Assembly (NCBI GenBank): GCA_037074765.1
Contig: JBAMDO010000578.1
Location: forward strand, 558,001-622,000
From: Mansonella perstans
Lineage: Eukaryota; Nematoda; Chromadorea; Rhabditida; Onchocercidae
Direction: 5' to 3'
DNA: 64,000 nt
Below, one piece after another: positions 29,201-40,124 of this stretch. The stretch's first letter is position 1, and every line of letters starts with the position of its first letter. The notes beneath the pieces are model-generated. The model had not been told where the DNA came from. It saw only the letters and a list, made by a program, of their open reading frames with translations, and did not search any database. The position numbers were made by a program, and so were the translations under genes.

Positions 29201-30493
29201 AATCTAATTAATCTAGTACTAGTATCTGTGTATATGTGTATTAAAGTGACATATGACAGATAGGCTATATCTTTTTTGTCCTATTATTTATTTGAAGCAG
29301 CTAACATCTTAACTCTTGTTTAGCTTTTTGCTTAACTTTCTTTTGCTTTATTATTCATTTTAACATCATACATTCACTGATCTCTTGGTATTTTCATTGC
29401 GCTCACATTATTTGGTAAATCTCGGGAAAGATTCAAGATTGGCAATGTGAAAATGAAGCTCTCCGACTTGCACTATCTCAATCATTTTGGAAAGAATACT
29501 ATTTGAACGAACAGAAAACATTCTGCTTTGTTTTAATTACCCAATTTGTCTTCTCATAGAATGGATGTCTGTAAATGGTTTTAATTTAAAAAAAAATTCA
29601 ACAGGACAACCTGCTAGTCAACTAATTGCAATGAATCCATCGAGAAGAAGCTGATCTGTTTATCCGAGTTGATATTTTTATCGAGAAATCAGTTCGGGTA
29701 CATTTTTCATTATCAAAAAAAAAAATTAAATTTTTACTAACACTGTTGTACTGCTGCTAAAATTTATTGAGTATTTTTTACTTCTGAGCAATTGGTGACA
29801 GTAAAAATATACGTCATTAATTAACAGGTTTATTAACTAGGTTAACAAAATGAAAAAATTGTCAAGAAATCAAGTTTTGCCACATCGTTTACTTAAAATT
29901 TTCATATTCTTTTTTCATTTTTTATATATCGTAAAATGATGGCAATTATATTAATTGTTCTATAGATAGGTCTATTTTAGAGCGCCATGTAAGAGAAATT
30001 TCCTCCTAGTTTGCTTTTTATATAAGAACCGAAAAAATTAAGCTCAAATTTTAATTAGTTTAAAATGGATATTTAAATATCATTACTTGTTGTCATTATT
30101 GTCATTACTTTTAATAGTTTCCATTTTGCGATATATCCAATTTCACTTTTTTTAGTTTACTCTGACATCATAATATATTCATTCGAATATATTTGTTTTT
30201 AATTTTTACATCCCAGTTTAACATCCAAATTTTAACATTAATTTTGACATGTCCATTTGTTTAATTTTAAGCGAAAGATGTGGTCGAAATATGTGCAACT
30301 TGAGGAATATTCACCAAAATGTAATGTCAATACAATTTCAAATTAACCAATAATGAGTTCAGCGCTGAGATTATAATTGCACATTTGGAAGATAAGATAC
30401 CATCAGCACTGGTGTTTATTTCTGTTATAACTTAGTTTTAGTTGTTATTATCTTGTCATGTTTTGCACCGGATGTTCTATAGATTGACCAGTG
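26224..30493. other. Intergenic region, no gene recognised
   Basis: About 4.3 kb of AT-rich sequence with a short (AT)n run at 27196-27217 and small imperfect duplications near 27990-28080 and 28480-28550. The only minus-strand frame of note (27355-27588, 77 codons) is Lys/Leu/Ile-rich, has no recognisable domain and looks like chance. No tRNA or rRNA signature was seen. Confidence 0.5.
26389..26394 (+). terminator. AATAAA polyadenylation signal of cpsf-3
   Basis: An AATAAA hexamer 166 bases after the stop codon, the right spacing for a short nematode 3' UTR. A second AATAAA lies about 40 bases further on. Confidence 0.6.
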
Positions 30494-33400
30494 ATGGTGA
30501 GATGTCGAGCAAAATGGGTATTATCATTACTGTTGCTTGCTTGGGTCATAACATTTGGCTATATCGCTTATCACAGTTATAACAATTCTTTGTTGAATTC
30601 GTTTGCATCAATATCTGTTCCTGGACTTTATACTGGTGCTGTTTTACGCGAGGTAACGCATTTTGATGTAGTTGTAAACAGTTCTTCCTTAGCGGATACT
30701 ATATCCAATCTATGTTTGTTAATGATTTTTCTGAAAAATCAATTAAGCATTTATCAGCACTTTCTTTTATTAGACCAAAATTGATCTTTTTATTACGACT
30801 GCAAGGAAAGCAAAGCATTTTTTGATGGAATCTGAATATTTTCTATTTATAATTCTGCTACTTCTTTTACATCATAGATTCAATAGTTTCTGTAGTAGCG
30901 ATTTGTTGAGAAACAGTTTTTGTTTTTGTTCTTGAAAATTTGAACAGTAGCATGGCACGAAAAATGATAATTTTTTTTGTAGAAATATCGACAGTCTTTT
31001 AAAAAAGTCAGCGATAATTTAAAAAAAAATCAGCTGAAGAATGCAATTATTTACTCGAAACCGGACAGAACATTGAACTGGAAGGACTTTGACCATGAAG
31101 CTTTTTTGAGAAAAGGTGCTTTGAAACCAGGTGAAGACAGGTGATCATTTTGCGACAGTCTCTGTTCTATAAAACAGTTAAATACTTAGATTTTATCCTA
31201 AGTATTTAACTTAGAAAGTTGAAATATGAGCGTAAGGGGATTCACGTTTATCATAAGATTTTCACCGGTCTGTCATGCCAGATTGTTTTAAATAACTGTT
31301 TGTTTAGTTCGTGGAGGATTTGGCTTTGACTGGAAATTTATTATGTAAGAAATTGGTCTATGTGTAACCGTAGAGAATAATGGCAATGGTTCCGCGATTT
31401 CTTGACGTTAAATGAACAGATTAAGGAATTCTTTATTTAGATTCTTGATTTTTGCGAATGCATTGTTACTTTGACAGTAGTTGCATCACTGATGCAGTGA
31501 GAGATTCATTTTTTTTTGGACAATAATTCACTTGGAAAGGATGGAAAAAATCCTTTGACATGAAATAAAACCTAAACTCTATAATGTTCCATGACTTCTT
31601 GAAGTATATAATTTCCAGTCAAAGAGTAATATTTCTGATAATTTAGATACGCTGCAAATAAATTTAATCAAGCGGCCAGTGATGCTACAAAATGGGATCG
31701 CGACATTATCGATTCCCGGGAAGCAAGGTAACTTGTTTTTTCGATATCCTTATTCAAAATCATTTACTTATGGGAAGTCTTATCAAATTTTAAACCTTAT
31801 AAAGGGAATTATGTATTTGGTTTTACAAAGGAATTAGTGGATTTTAGGATTTTTATTTGAGTGGAAAAGGAGAAAGAGATTAATTCGCTGTTTCACCCTC
31901 TATTTTGAAAATCCATGGAGAAAATGGTCATTTCTAGAGAAGTACTGATTCAAAATCATGTTATTAGCAGTGAGTATGAAGAATACTGTGGCGGAATTAC
32001 GGCCATATTTCAGTTGTGGTACCGTAATGTACAACGTAGACTCTCTGCCGTCAACCTCAGTTATAATAACATATCATAATGAGGCACGGTCGACATTACT
32101 GCGTACCATCATCAGTGTATTCCTTCGTTCCCCACCGCAATTACTTCACGAAATTATTCTCGTTGATGATTTTTCAGATGACAGTAAGTCAATTAATTGA
32201 ACTAAATTTCCTGCAAAACAGAATTTTCTATATTCTTTAATTTTTCAAATATGGGGATGCGAATCACAGCAGATGATTGTGAGAATGAAAAAGCATCAAT
32301 AGATGGTTTATTATAAATTGTTAAACGACTGGGATTATGAACTTCCTTCAGAATTGTTTCAGTCGTAATACTAGGATATTATGAGTCTTGCACATCCTAA
32401 CAGTAATAAGATGCATTCTTATGGTCAATCTTAAGTCAAATATCATATTATTTTTATTTAAAGGATTGTGTTTAAAATTTTTATGCTCAAAGGGTCTTCC
32501 AAATTTTAGGTACAATTGGAAAAGATTTGCTGCCAATGGAAAATGTTGTTGTTATAAGGAATACAAAGCGTGAAGGTTTGTTCAAATTTGACGAATTTGA
32601 AAATCCCGATATTAAAAATTTCACTTGATATTGTAACATTTCAGAAGATGGTATTTCAGCTAATTTCAACCGCTCAAAAAATGAATTTTTCTTTTTTACC
32701 AGCATTGGCTGATTTGTAGAAAACTACTATTGTAAACTGTGGAAGTCTATCTGATATTGATGTTTGAAATGGAAAATTCTAAAAAGCGCCGTTTGTGATT
32801 TTAAACCCTTAAAATGTAAAATGGTTTAAATTAAATCTTAAGCAGGTACAAAGCTTGACCAATCGAAATCATGTGTGCAACCGTCCTTCTTAGCTATATG
32901 AAACTCATTATTGTATTTCATCAATAAATTGAAGGTCTGATAAGATCGCGTGTAAAAGGATCAACATTGGCTCGTGCGTCAGTGCTTACTTTCTTGGACA
33001 GTCATTGCGAATGCAATGTGAACTGGTTGGAACCATTGCTTACACGAGTTACCGAAAATTATCAGGCTGTAGTTGCTCCCGTTATTGATGTTATTGACAG
33101 AGATACGTTCAAATATGTCGCTGCTAGCGCTGATTTGAGAGGAGGTCTCACTTTTTAGATCGTTGAAAATTGCATCATTTTCCGTCGAAATTTGTAGCTA
33201 TTGTAAGGCAGAGTATTATTCATCATTAGAGAAATAAACGCATACTGATAAAACATCAGAAAATTCATTGAATATTTGCAATGTTCTTTCTCCATACAGT
33301 TGGAATCCACTTCTCATTTTGCCTAGGATTTGAATGGAATCTCGTCTTTAAATGGGAATATTTAACGGGCATGTTGCGTGATAAGAGACGTGCACGACCT

Positions 33401-35830
33401 ACAGCACCGATAAAGTAAGTCTTTTTTTCTTAAATTTTTTAATTCCTAAGTTATTTGTTTAATAAAATCATCTGCCTAGGAAGTGGTGCTTTTTTGCAGA
33501 ACTTTTCCCTCATTAATTTGGAGTGGGTCAGTTTTGTAGGAAGCATTTTATTCAGCGAATATTATTCTCAACTTTGTTCTCTTAATTAGAAACCAAACTT
33601 AAATTAAAGTTGTTTCGTGCTATTTTAGGACGCCAGTAATAGCTGGTGGTTTATTCATGATCCAAAAGGACTGGTTCGAAAAATTAGGTAGATATGATGA
33701 AGAAATGGATGTTTGGGGTGGCGAAAATCTTGGTTAGTTTGCAGATATTAATTTTTGTTCAAATTTTTTAAGGATTCGATGCTTGTGAAGTTAGGTAATC
33801 TTAAGTAAATACTCGCCAGGATAATGTGAGAATTAAGGCCTCGTCTGAACTGTTCGATGGTTAACTGATAACTCGTAGCATTGAAATTTGGAGCGAATAA
33901 AATCAAGTGAAAAAATCGAAAAGTATTTGGTTTCGAATTGTCCCTGCAGGCGTTGTCCACTGCTCAGTAATGTCGCGAAACTGTAATGTAGTTTGGCAGC
34001 TTTAGTTATTTTATTTAAAAGCATATATTTTTTTACTGATATTCTTTATTCCATTTTGCTAAGCTTAATTTGATAAATTTATTCTCCTATAATTGTTTAT
34101 TCACATAGAACTATCATTTCGAGTGTGGCAATGCGGCGGTTCACTTGAAATTATTCCTTGCAGTCGAGTGGGTCATGTTTTTCGAAAACGACATCCGTAT
34201 ACTTTTCCTGGTGGCAGTAGCAAAGTCTTCCAAAAGTCAGTTTCATTTATGATTTTTTCTGCTATAACTTTATAACTTTTTGCTATAACTTCAATTGCAA
34301 AGTTTTGCACTTGCTTGGGCTCCCTGACATCTACATTTATAACCATATCATTGACATCGATATCAATACTTTAAAGATTAAGATCAGAAGTTTACTTTTG
34401 TAGAAATACAAGGCGAGCTGCTGAAGTATGGCTAGGCGACTATAAGCACCTCTACCTACGAAAAGTACCATCTGCTCGATATGTCGATTTTGGCGAGTAA
34501 GCGTTTTTTTATAGTATTTTTATTTTCATATTTCAGTTAGAAACAAGTCTTTGCAGTGACTCTTTTACAACCTTTTTGTTGCAGCATTACGGCAAGATTA
34601 GACCTGAAGAAAAGGTTGCATTGCAACGATTTCGATTGGTATTTGAAGGAGATTTATCCAGAGTTGACGTATGTTTTACCTATTGTATTCTTATTTATTT
34701 TTCGCGAAACTTTTGTGACGCAATAATACTTGCATTAACGGAGCGGTACTGAAGTTGATTTGTTCATTTTCATCTTGCAAGAATAAAAGACTGCTGTTCA
34801 TTTAGGCTTGGAAGTGGAGATAGCTTGACAAAAATACTTTAGAAAAAATAGGATTTCTCACAATTCTTGTTTAGGATTCCCTCGAAAGAGCAAGGACGAT
34901 ATCTGACGTTCAGGCAAGGGAAAGTTTGTATCGATTCTTTGGGTAAACAGACAGTTTTGTCTTCCGTTGGTATTTACCGTTGTCATGGTACAGGAGGAAA
35001 TCAGGTATGATATTATAAGGGACAAGCACTTTTTATTAAAATGTTAAACTTCCCGGAGTCAGTGTATTTTGAAATGCTGAGATTAACTTTGCATTTTATT
35101 GTTCTATGTTACGTGATTTTTTTTGGACTCAAAGGATTGCCCAAAGATTGCTAAAGCAGTCTGCAGAATATCTGTCTTAGCTCATAAAGTGATTTCAGTT
35201 TAGTAGTTCTTACATGGTTTCCCAAGATCTTGAATTTTTATATTATTTCCGATAGCAATCTTATGCTATTTTGATTTATTTACATAGAAAAATATAAATA
35301 GGTTCAAAAGTTACACATTCTTATCTTTTTCTAAATTTATAACTTTATTAACATGTTTTTGATTCACGCACTTATTATAGGAGTGGGTATTTGATTACAA
35401 AATTGGTACTTTAAAGAGTCCATATTCAAACTTGTGCATAACAGATAATGAAAAGGGAACGCTTGTTCTACATCACTGCAATATGGTTAATATTTTTTGC
35501 TCATTAGTGAAACTGCTCTTATAATTTTTTCTTGCTCAGAATGTGAATACTATTTATAATTAATCGTTCATGGCTTCTGATTTGTAAATGCTTCATTTGG
35601 TAATATAAAAAATTCTTTGTGATAAGCGGTAGATTGAAGTAGTCTTACTATTATAGACAAAGGGAAGATGGACTATAGATGAGACAAACGGACTATTGCT
35701 CAAGAATGACCAGTGTACAGCTTTGCTATTGTCAAGTTCTCGTGATCGAGATAATGTACTAGTGTTAATGCCATGTGATGTTACGGATGAACGGCAACGT
35801 TGGATATTTGAAAAGCCTCCAACATTTTGA
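30494..35830 (+). CDS. gly-4: Polypeptide N-acetylgalactosaminyltransferase, GALNT2/gly-4 type
   Basis: Fourteen exons join in phase to about 582 aa (GALNT2 571): 30494-30652, 30983-31140, 31647-31727, 32014-32183, 32510-32575, 32935-33144, 33327-33414, 33629-33732, 34109-34235, 34404-34496, 34585-34668, 34875-35004, 35381-35485, 35657-35830. It is a Golgi type II membrane enzyme that starts mucin-type O-glycosylation by moving GalNAc from UDP-GalNAc to Ser/Thr. A short basic N-terminus precedes one membrane segment (about residues 8-26, [19 protein letters not shown]). The family 27 core shows [23 protein letters not shown], the metal-binding DSHCECN (233-239) and [19 protein letters not shown] (338-356), followed by [17 protein letters not shown]-terminal ricin-type lectin domain (about 450-582) has CIDSLG, GGNQEW and RQRWIF. 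The match along the catalytic domain is closest to GALNT2. Intron 2 contains a 301-bp segment bounded by inverted repeats. Confidence 0.94.
31176..31211. other. 14-bp-stem hairpin in GALNT intron 2
   Basis: The arms TTAAATACTTAG (31178-31189) and CTAAGTATTTAA (31198-31209) are perfect reverse complements around an 8-base loop. Two further pairs outside extend the stem to 14. It lies 36 bases into the intron. Confidence 0.6.
31324..31624. mobile_element. Candidate MITE-like segment bounded by 15-bp inverted repeats
   Basis: CTTTGACTGGAAATT at 31324-31338 and its exact reverse complement at 31610-31624 bound a 301-base intronic segment with no coding capacity. The size and structure fit a non-autonomous DNA transposon. 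No clear target-site duplication is visible at the outer edges, so the call is tentative. Confidence 0.35.
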
Positions 35831-37733
35831 TTTCATCTTTGTGCAATATAAATTTTTTAACAGAATTTCTTGCGAAAATTTTTATTTTAATGAATCCTTT
35901 CTCATTTGATCTGAAACTTAGTGCCATCTTTTCTGTCTTTGCTTTCATTTAAAATCGGTGTCTGTAAAGTGAATAATATTGTTTATATCTTGTTTCAAAT
36001 TTCTTATTTCTGTTGTTAATTCTCAAATTTGATTGAGATTTCCAATCTGAAGTTATGTTGTTTTGTGAAGATTTTGAATCTTCAAATGTTGTACTTTAAT
36101 ATATGAATATTGATTGCACTTGCTCATAGATTCTGCAGAACTAACATGATTCAAGGCACTGTGTAGGAAATGTCTGATCTCAGTGATAGGTTCAGATTCC
36201 TTTTCAATTTATCGTAAGTTTTTTAGAAGTAAACTACCAACTAGGCAACAGATTTGAAAACTGTGGGCAACGAATTATATTTTCATTAATTTCATCTTCC
36301 ATTGAAAAGTGAATATTTTGAAGACTGTATATTTTTTCTAAAAGCATAAGTAGCGAATTTTTTTCCGTTGTTTTAGAAAAATTAGGCAAAATTTTTTCTT
36401 AATAAAAAACTAGCAGAAAATTGTTGGTTATTTTTTCCTAATCTTCATTTGCATTATGCTTCTATTTTATCTCTATCCACAAATTCACAAATGTGTTTTT
36501 GTATGAAGTAAGCTTTATAATTTTTGATAATTTCATTTAGCCATATTAATGTCAGTAATTATATAAGCTATAAAGATGATAAAAACAAAATGGAGAGCCG
36601 TGAGATCCAATGGATAGATAGCGAATTACTGACATTATTTATCAATCCTCTTTTTCTAAATTATTTCCGAATTTTCCATTTTCTTTTTGTATCATCCAAA
36701 ACTTTAAGCTTTGTAGTTTTTTAATTTTTACTTGCATAGCTCATCTAGTCTTTGTGTTTAATTAGATATATTTTAATTTTCTAGTCTTGTGCTTATTTGC
36801 CTTTTTACATTATACTCTTCAAAATACTACTTTCATGTTTTTCATTCGCTACGCCGCGTTCGCTCTGAGCGAAAGAATTCATCTTAATGCATCAATTTTG
36901 GAATTAATTTTGAGAATTTGCTTAAAAATTCATTTAAGAGAATTTATTTCTAATGAATTATTATTTAGCATTTCTTAATTACATTTTAATCTATATTGAT
37001 AAATTAGTAATACGCTTAGAGATTGTATGAAAGTATTAAGGAACAAAACAAATATGGAAGTATGAAGATATCTATTTAAAGTCTAAATACAATAGCTACT
37101 AACAAGCAATGAAAATAGTCGCAAATTGATTTTTTAATTCACATAGCAAACTCTTTGTAATTATTACTAATGCTTGGTACATATAAATTATTGTTTATGT
37201 TTGCAATTTTAAATGGAAAAAATAAAACTTTGGTTTTTTTTTTTTTTTTTTTATTATTTCTCTGCATATGTGTTGCTGAATATCACATTGCTGTAACTAA
37301 ATTTGCAGCATTATCATTAATTTTTTCAAGTTTAGATGATATTTCTTGATTAGAAATAGCTAGATTTGGTATCAGTTTCATTATTTTTGCTTACTAATTT
37401 TTAAAGCATGGAAAGATTCTGCTAAGTTCTGCTATCATTTAATTTCACCTAAAATAGATTTATAAAAATACGCTCTAAATTCAAGCAATTGTAAAATTCA
37501 CATTTAGAGATCTAGATTTCATTTAGATAGTAATGGGGAATTATCTTAAAGTCAAATATCATTTTAACATTATTATTTTATTTTATTTCTCTGTTTTTAT
37601 ATGTTATGGAAGTTTGGTGTTAATTAATTCTTTTAATTTGACTGAAACGTTTTTCAATGTGACAAAAATTGATATCATAATTGTTTTCTTTCTTTCTATG
37701 ATACAATGCTGTTTTCATTATTGCAGATAGCAA
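35831..37733. other. Intergenic region, no gene recognised
   Basis: About 1.9 kb of AT-rich sequence containing the GALNT 3' UTR and a T run at 37234-37252. Frames at 36524-36724 and 36787-36978 lack any domain or supporting splice sites. A TTATTGCAG acceptor at 37718-37726 lies just upstream of the next start codon and is a likely trans-splice site. Confidence 0.55.
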
Positions 37734-38915
37734 ATGTCAATTCCATTGTTTTTCTTAACATTGTTGTGTAGTTCGGTACGCGCATTGTATTTTCATATTG
37801 CTGAAACTGAGCGAAAATGTTTCATCGAAGAGATACCTGATGAAACAACAGTAATTGGTAATTATAAAGTAATGTTATATGATCCAAAAACGAAAGGTTA
37901 TGGGGAGTATCCAAGGATCGGGATGCACGTTGAAGTTAAAGATCCCGAAGATAAGGTAATCTTTCTTTAAATTCTATTGAGCATGCTTAAATCAATATGC
38001 AAGGCAGTTTCAAGTTTGCTTCATTAATGTATTTTCCTTTCCAGATATAGTATATACCTGTCATGTAGGATATGCATTTTCTGGGACTATTAATGGATGC
38101 AAAGACTAAATTTCTTTTGAATGATTGCTGGATTATTCATTTAAAAAATAAAATTTCTAGTTTTTCTCTTTACTACTTACTACATTTTCAGATAATCTTA
38201 TCGAAGTTATATACTAGTGAAGGAAGATTTACATTTACCTCTCACTCACCTGGTGAACATTTCATTTGTTTATATTCCAATTCATCTTCTTGGTTTAGTG
38301 GTGCACAACTGCGGGTTTATCTGGACATCCAGACAGGTGAACATACACAAAACTACGAGCAGGTAATTTAAAATTTGTTGTTTATTCATGGACGGAAATA
38401 GCATTTCAAAAATTACGAGATCTCTGTGCTTTGCCAAATTTCGTAGTAATTCATTCAGGATTATATTTGACATATCTCAGATCTTTTCATAACTTTTATC
38501 GATTCTACTATTAAATTCTGCTTATCATTGAAGTCACTGTTGATTTGTCATAAATATATCCTTTTTATAAACCATTTTAGATAGCTGCGAAAGATAAATT
38601 GAATGAGTTGCAACTTCGAATCAGACAGTTACTTGATCAAATTGAGCAAATTTCCAAGGAACAGAACTATCAGCGATACAGGTAGCGTCATTCCACTTTC
38701 AGAATGCTTGTATCATAAAAATTAACGGGATTCTTTCCATGTTGTGTAATCTGATTTCAACCAATTTAAGGGAAGAACGTTTCCGGCAGACAAGCGAAAA
38801 TACGAATTCACGGGTGTTATGGTGGTCCATTGCGCAAACAATCGTGCTATTATTAACCGGAGCTTGGCAAATGCGTCATTTAAAGGGATTCTTTGAAGCA
38901 AAAAAACTTGTTTGA
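37734..38915 (+). CDS. tmed-4: p24 family cargo protein, TMED4/TMED9 type
   Basis: Four exons (37734-37955, 38192-38362, 38581-38681, 38771-38915) join in phase to about 212 aa, the usual p24 length. A signal peptide ([16 protein letters not shown]) is followed by a GOLD domain starting [20 protein letters not shown]. Two cysteines (in KCF and FICLY) form the family disulfide. A membrane-proximal coiled coil ([16 protein letters not shown]) precedes one transmembrane helix near the end. The cytosolic tail FFEAKKLV carries the aromatic COPII signal and the dilysine COPI signal that cycle p24 proteins between ER and Golgi. The tail is characteristic of the alpha class (TMED4/9/11). It is expected to act with other p24 members in vesicle cargo selection. 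An acceptor-like TTATTGCAG lies seven bases before the ATG. Confidence 0.94.
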
Positions 38916-40109
38916 TCATTCTTTTACTTTTGGAGTTTTTTTTCGAAATATTTCTAGGTTTTATACTTTTTTTTTGTATTTAAATGCTTTTAGAGTTCCC
39001 TCTTTGTTAGTTTGTAGAAAATGGAATCTACTTGTTTTGTTTTTTTATTTTAAAAATTGCAGATAGAAAATAATTTCGGCATTTTCATGCACTTGAAGGA
39101 TTTTTTAATAAGATGGATTCCTTATGTGATGAAGTGAGCCGCGGGAAAAACTTCTGAAAGTTAAGAGTAGTTATTGATTGTGAGATACTAATTTTAAATT
39201 AATCTGAATAGTTCCAGTTAGCGTTTCATCTGTCCTTTTCTAATAGTTTTTTCGGAAGTTCATCGCGAATTTGGCCAGAATTTCTTAATAACCAATTTTA
39301 TGCTAATGGTTAGCAGAACATGAATATGAGGTGCTAACATATGGTAAGGGCCGCAAATGATCCCGGGCTTTTACTACCAAAAAAATTTGCAGTTAAATTT
39401 TTTTGATGAGTAGAGTATTGTATTGTTGATAAAGCATTAAGACACATTAAACTTTGTCTTAACATTCAATACTCAGCAAATGATGTTTTTCCTGAAAGTT
39501 GTCATTTGCTTTAAATCACATTTAGGAATTCAGTATTTTCATGTATAATATGCGATCTTTTGCCATTTTCGATATTATACTTTTCATCATCCTTGATGTT
39601 TACAGTTACATCCTTAATATTTACAGTGATTGATTCTTGTTGCTATTTATGCCTCATTCTACTAATTTGATTTTGATTTACATGTGGGTTGCTGTTGCCT
39701 GTGGCTGTTTTTCCTTCTGCTAACCGATTCATCTGTTGAGATTTTTTGCCCTAAAAAAACAACATTTTTTGGCGATGTTTCGCAGCTTTAAATAACTGGA
39801 AGCAGTTCATATTATATTCTTTCTGCACTTGAAAAGTTTTATCAGCATTAGAAAGTTTTGAAGATAATGGTTTTATTGCCCGCTTGCTGATATATTTAAG
39901 TCAAATTCCTCATTACTTTTCAGTGAAAATTGAGAAGATGAGAAAGCATCAGTGATATGACACATGGATGCTAATGTTAAGTTCATTGCTTGACGGCGAT
40001 TTAAAAGTTTGAAAAAATGAGGGATTACTGGTAATTGATGCTCAAAATGGAAATTGATTTGTAGGAGTATTGATGGTCATCCCACATAAATTGATTTGTA
40101 GGAGTATTG
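38916..40109. other. Intergenic region and first copy of a duplicated start region
   Basis: About 1.2 kb with the TMED 3' UTR and an imperfect hairpin whose outer arms GAGTATTG/CAATACTC lie at 39413 and 39467. The right end holds the first copy of a 37-base tandem duplication that includes an upstream ATG (40073) of the next gene. Confidence 0.5.
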
Positions 40110-40124
40110 ATGGTCATCCCACAT
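40051..40124 (+). repeat. 37-bp tandem duplication spanning a start codon and an acceptor-like site
   Basis: Two perfect adjacent copies, 40051-40087 and 40088-40124, each with GATTTGTAG (acceptor-like) and the start context TATTGATGGTCATCC. The second ATG (40110) opens the SDR frame. The first (40073) opens a frame that ends at a TAG within the first coding exon. Confidence 0.9.

Noticed and set aside
29528..29550. SL1-like string TTTAATTACCCAA followed by TTTG in an intergenic region
   Set aside because: It matches 13 bases of the nematode SL1 leader, but the following G is missing, there is no GTAAAC donor after it and no Sm-site downstream. It is more likely chance or a dead relic than an SL RNA gene.
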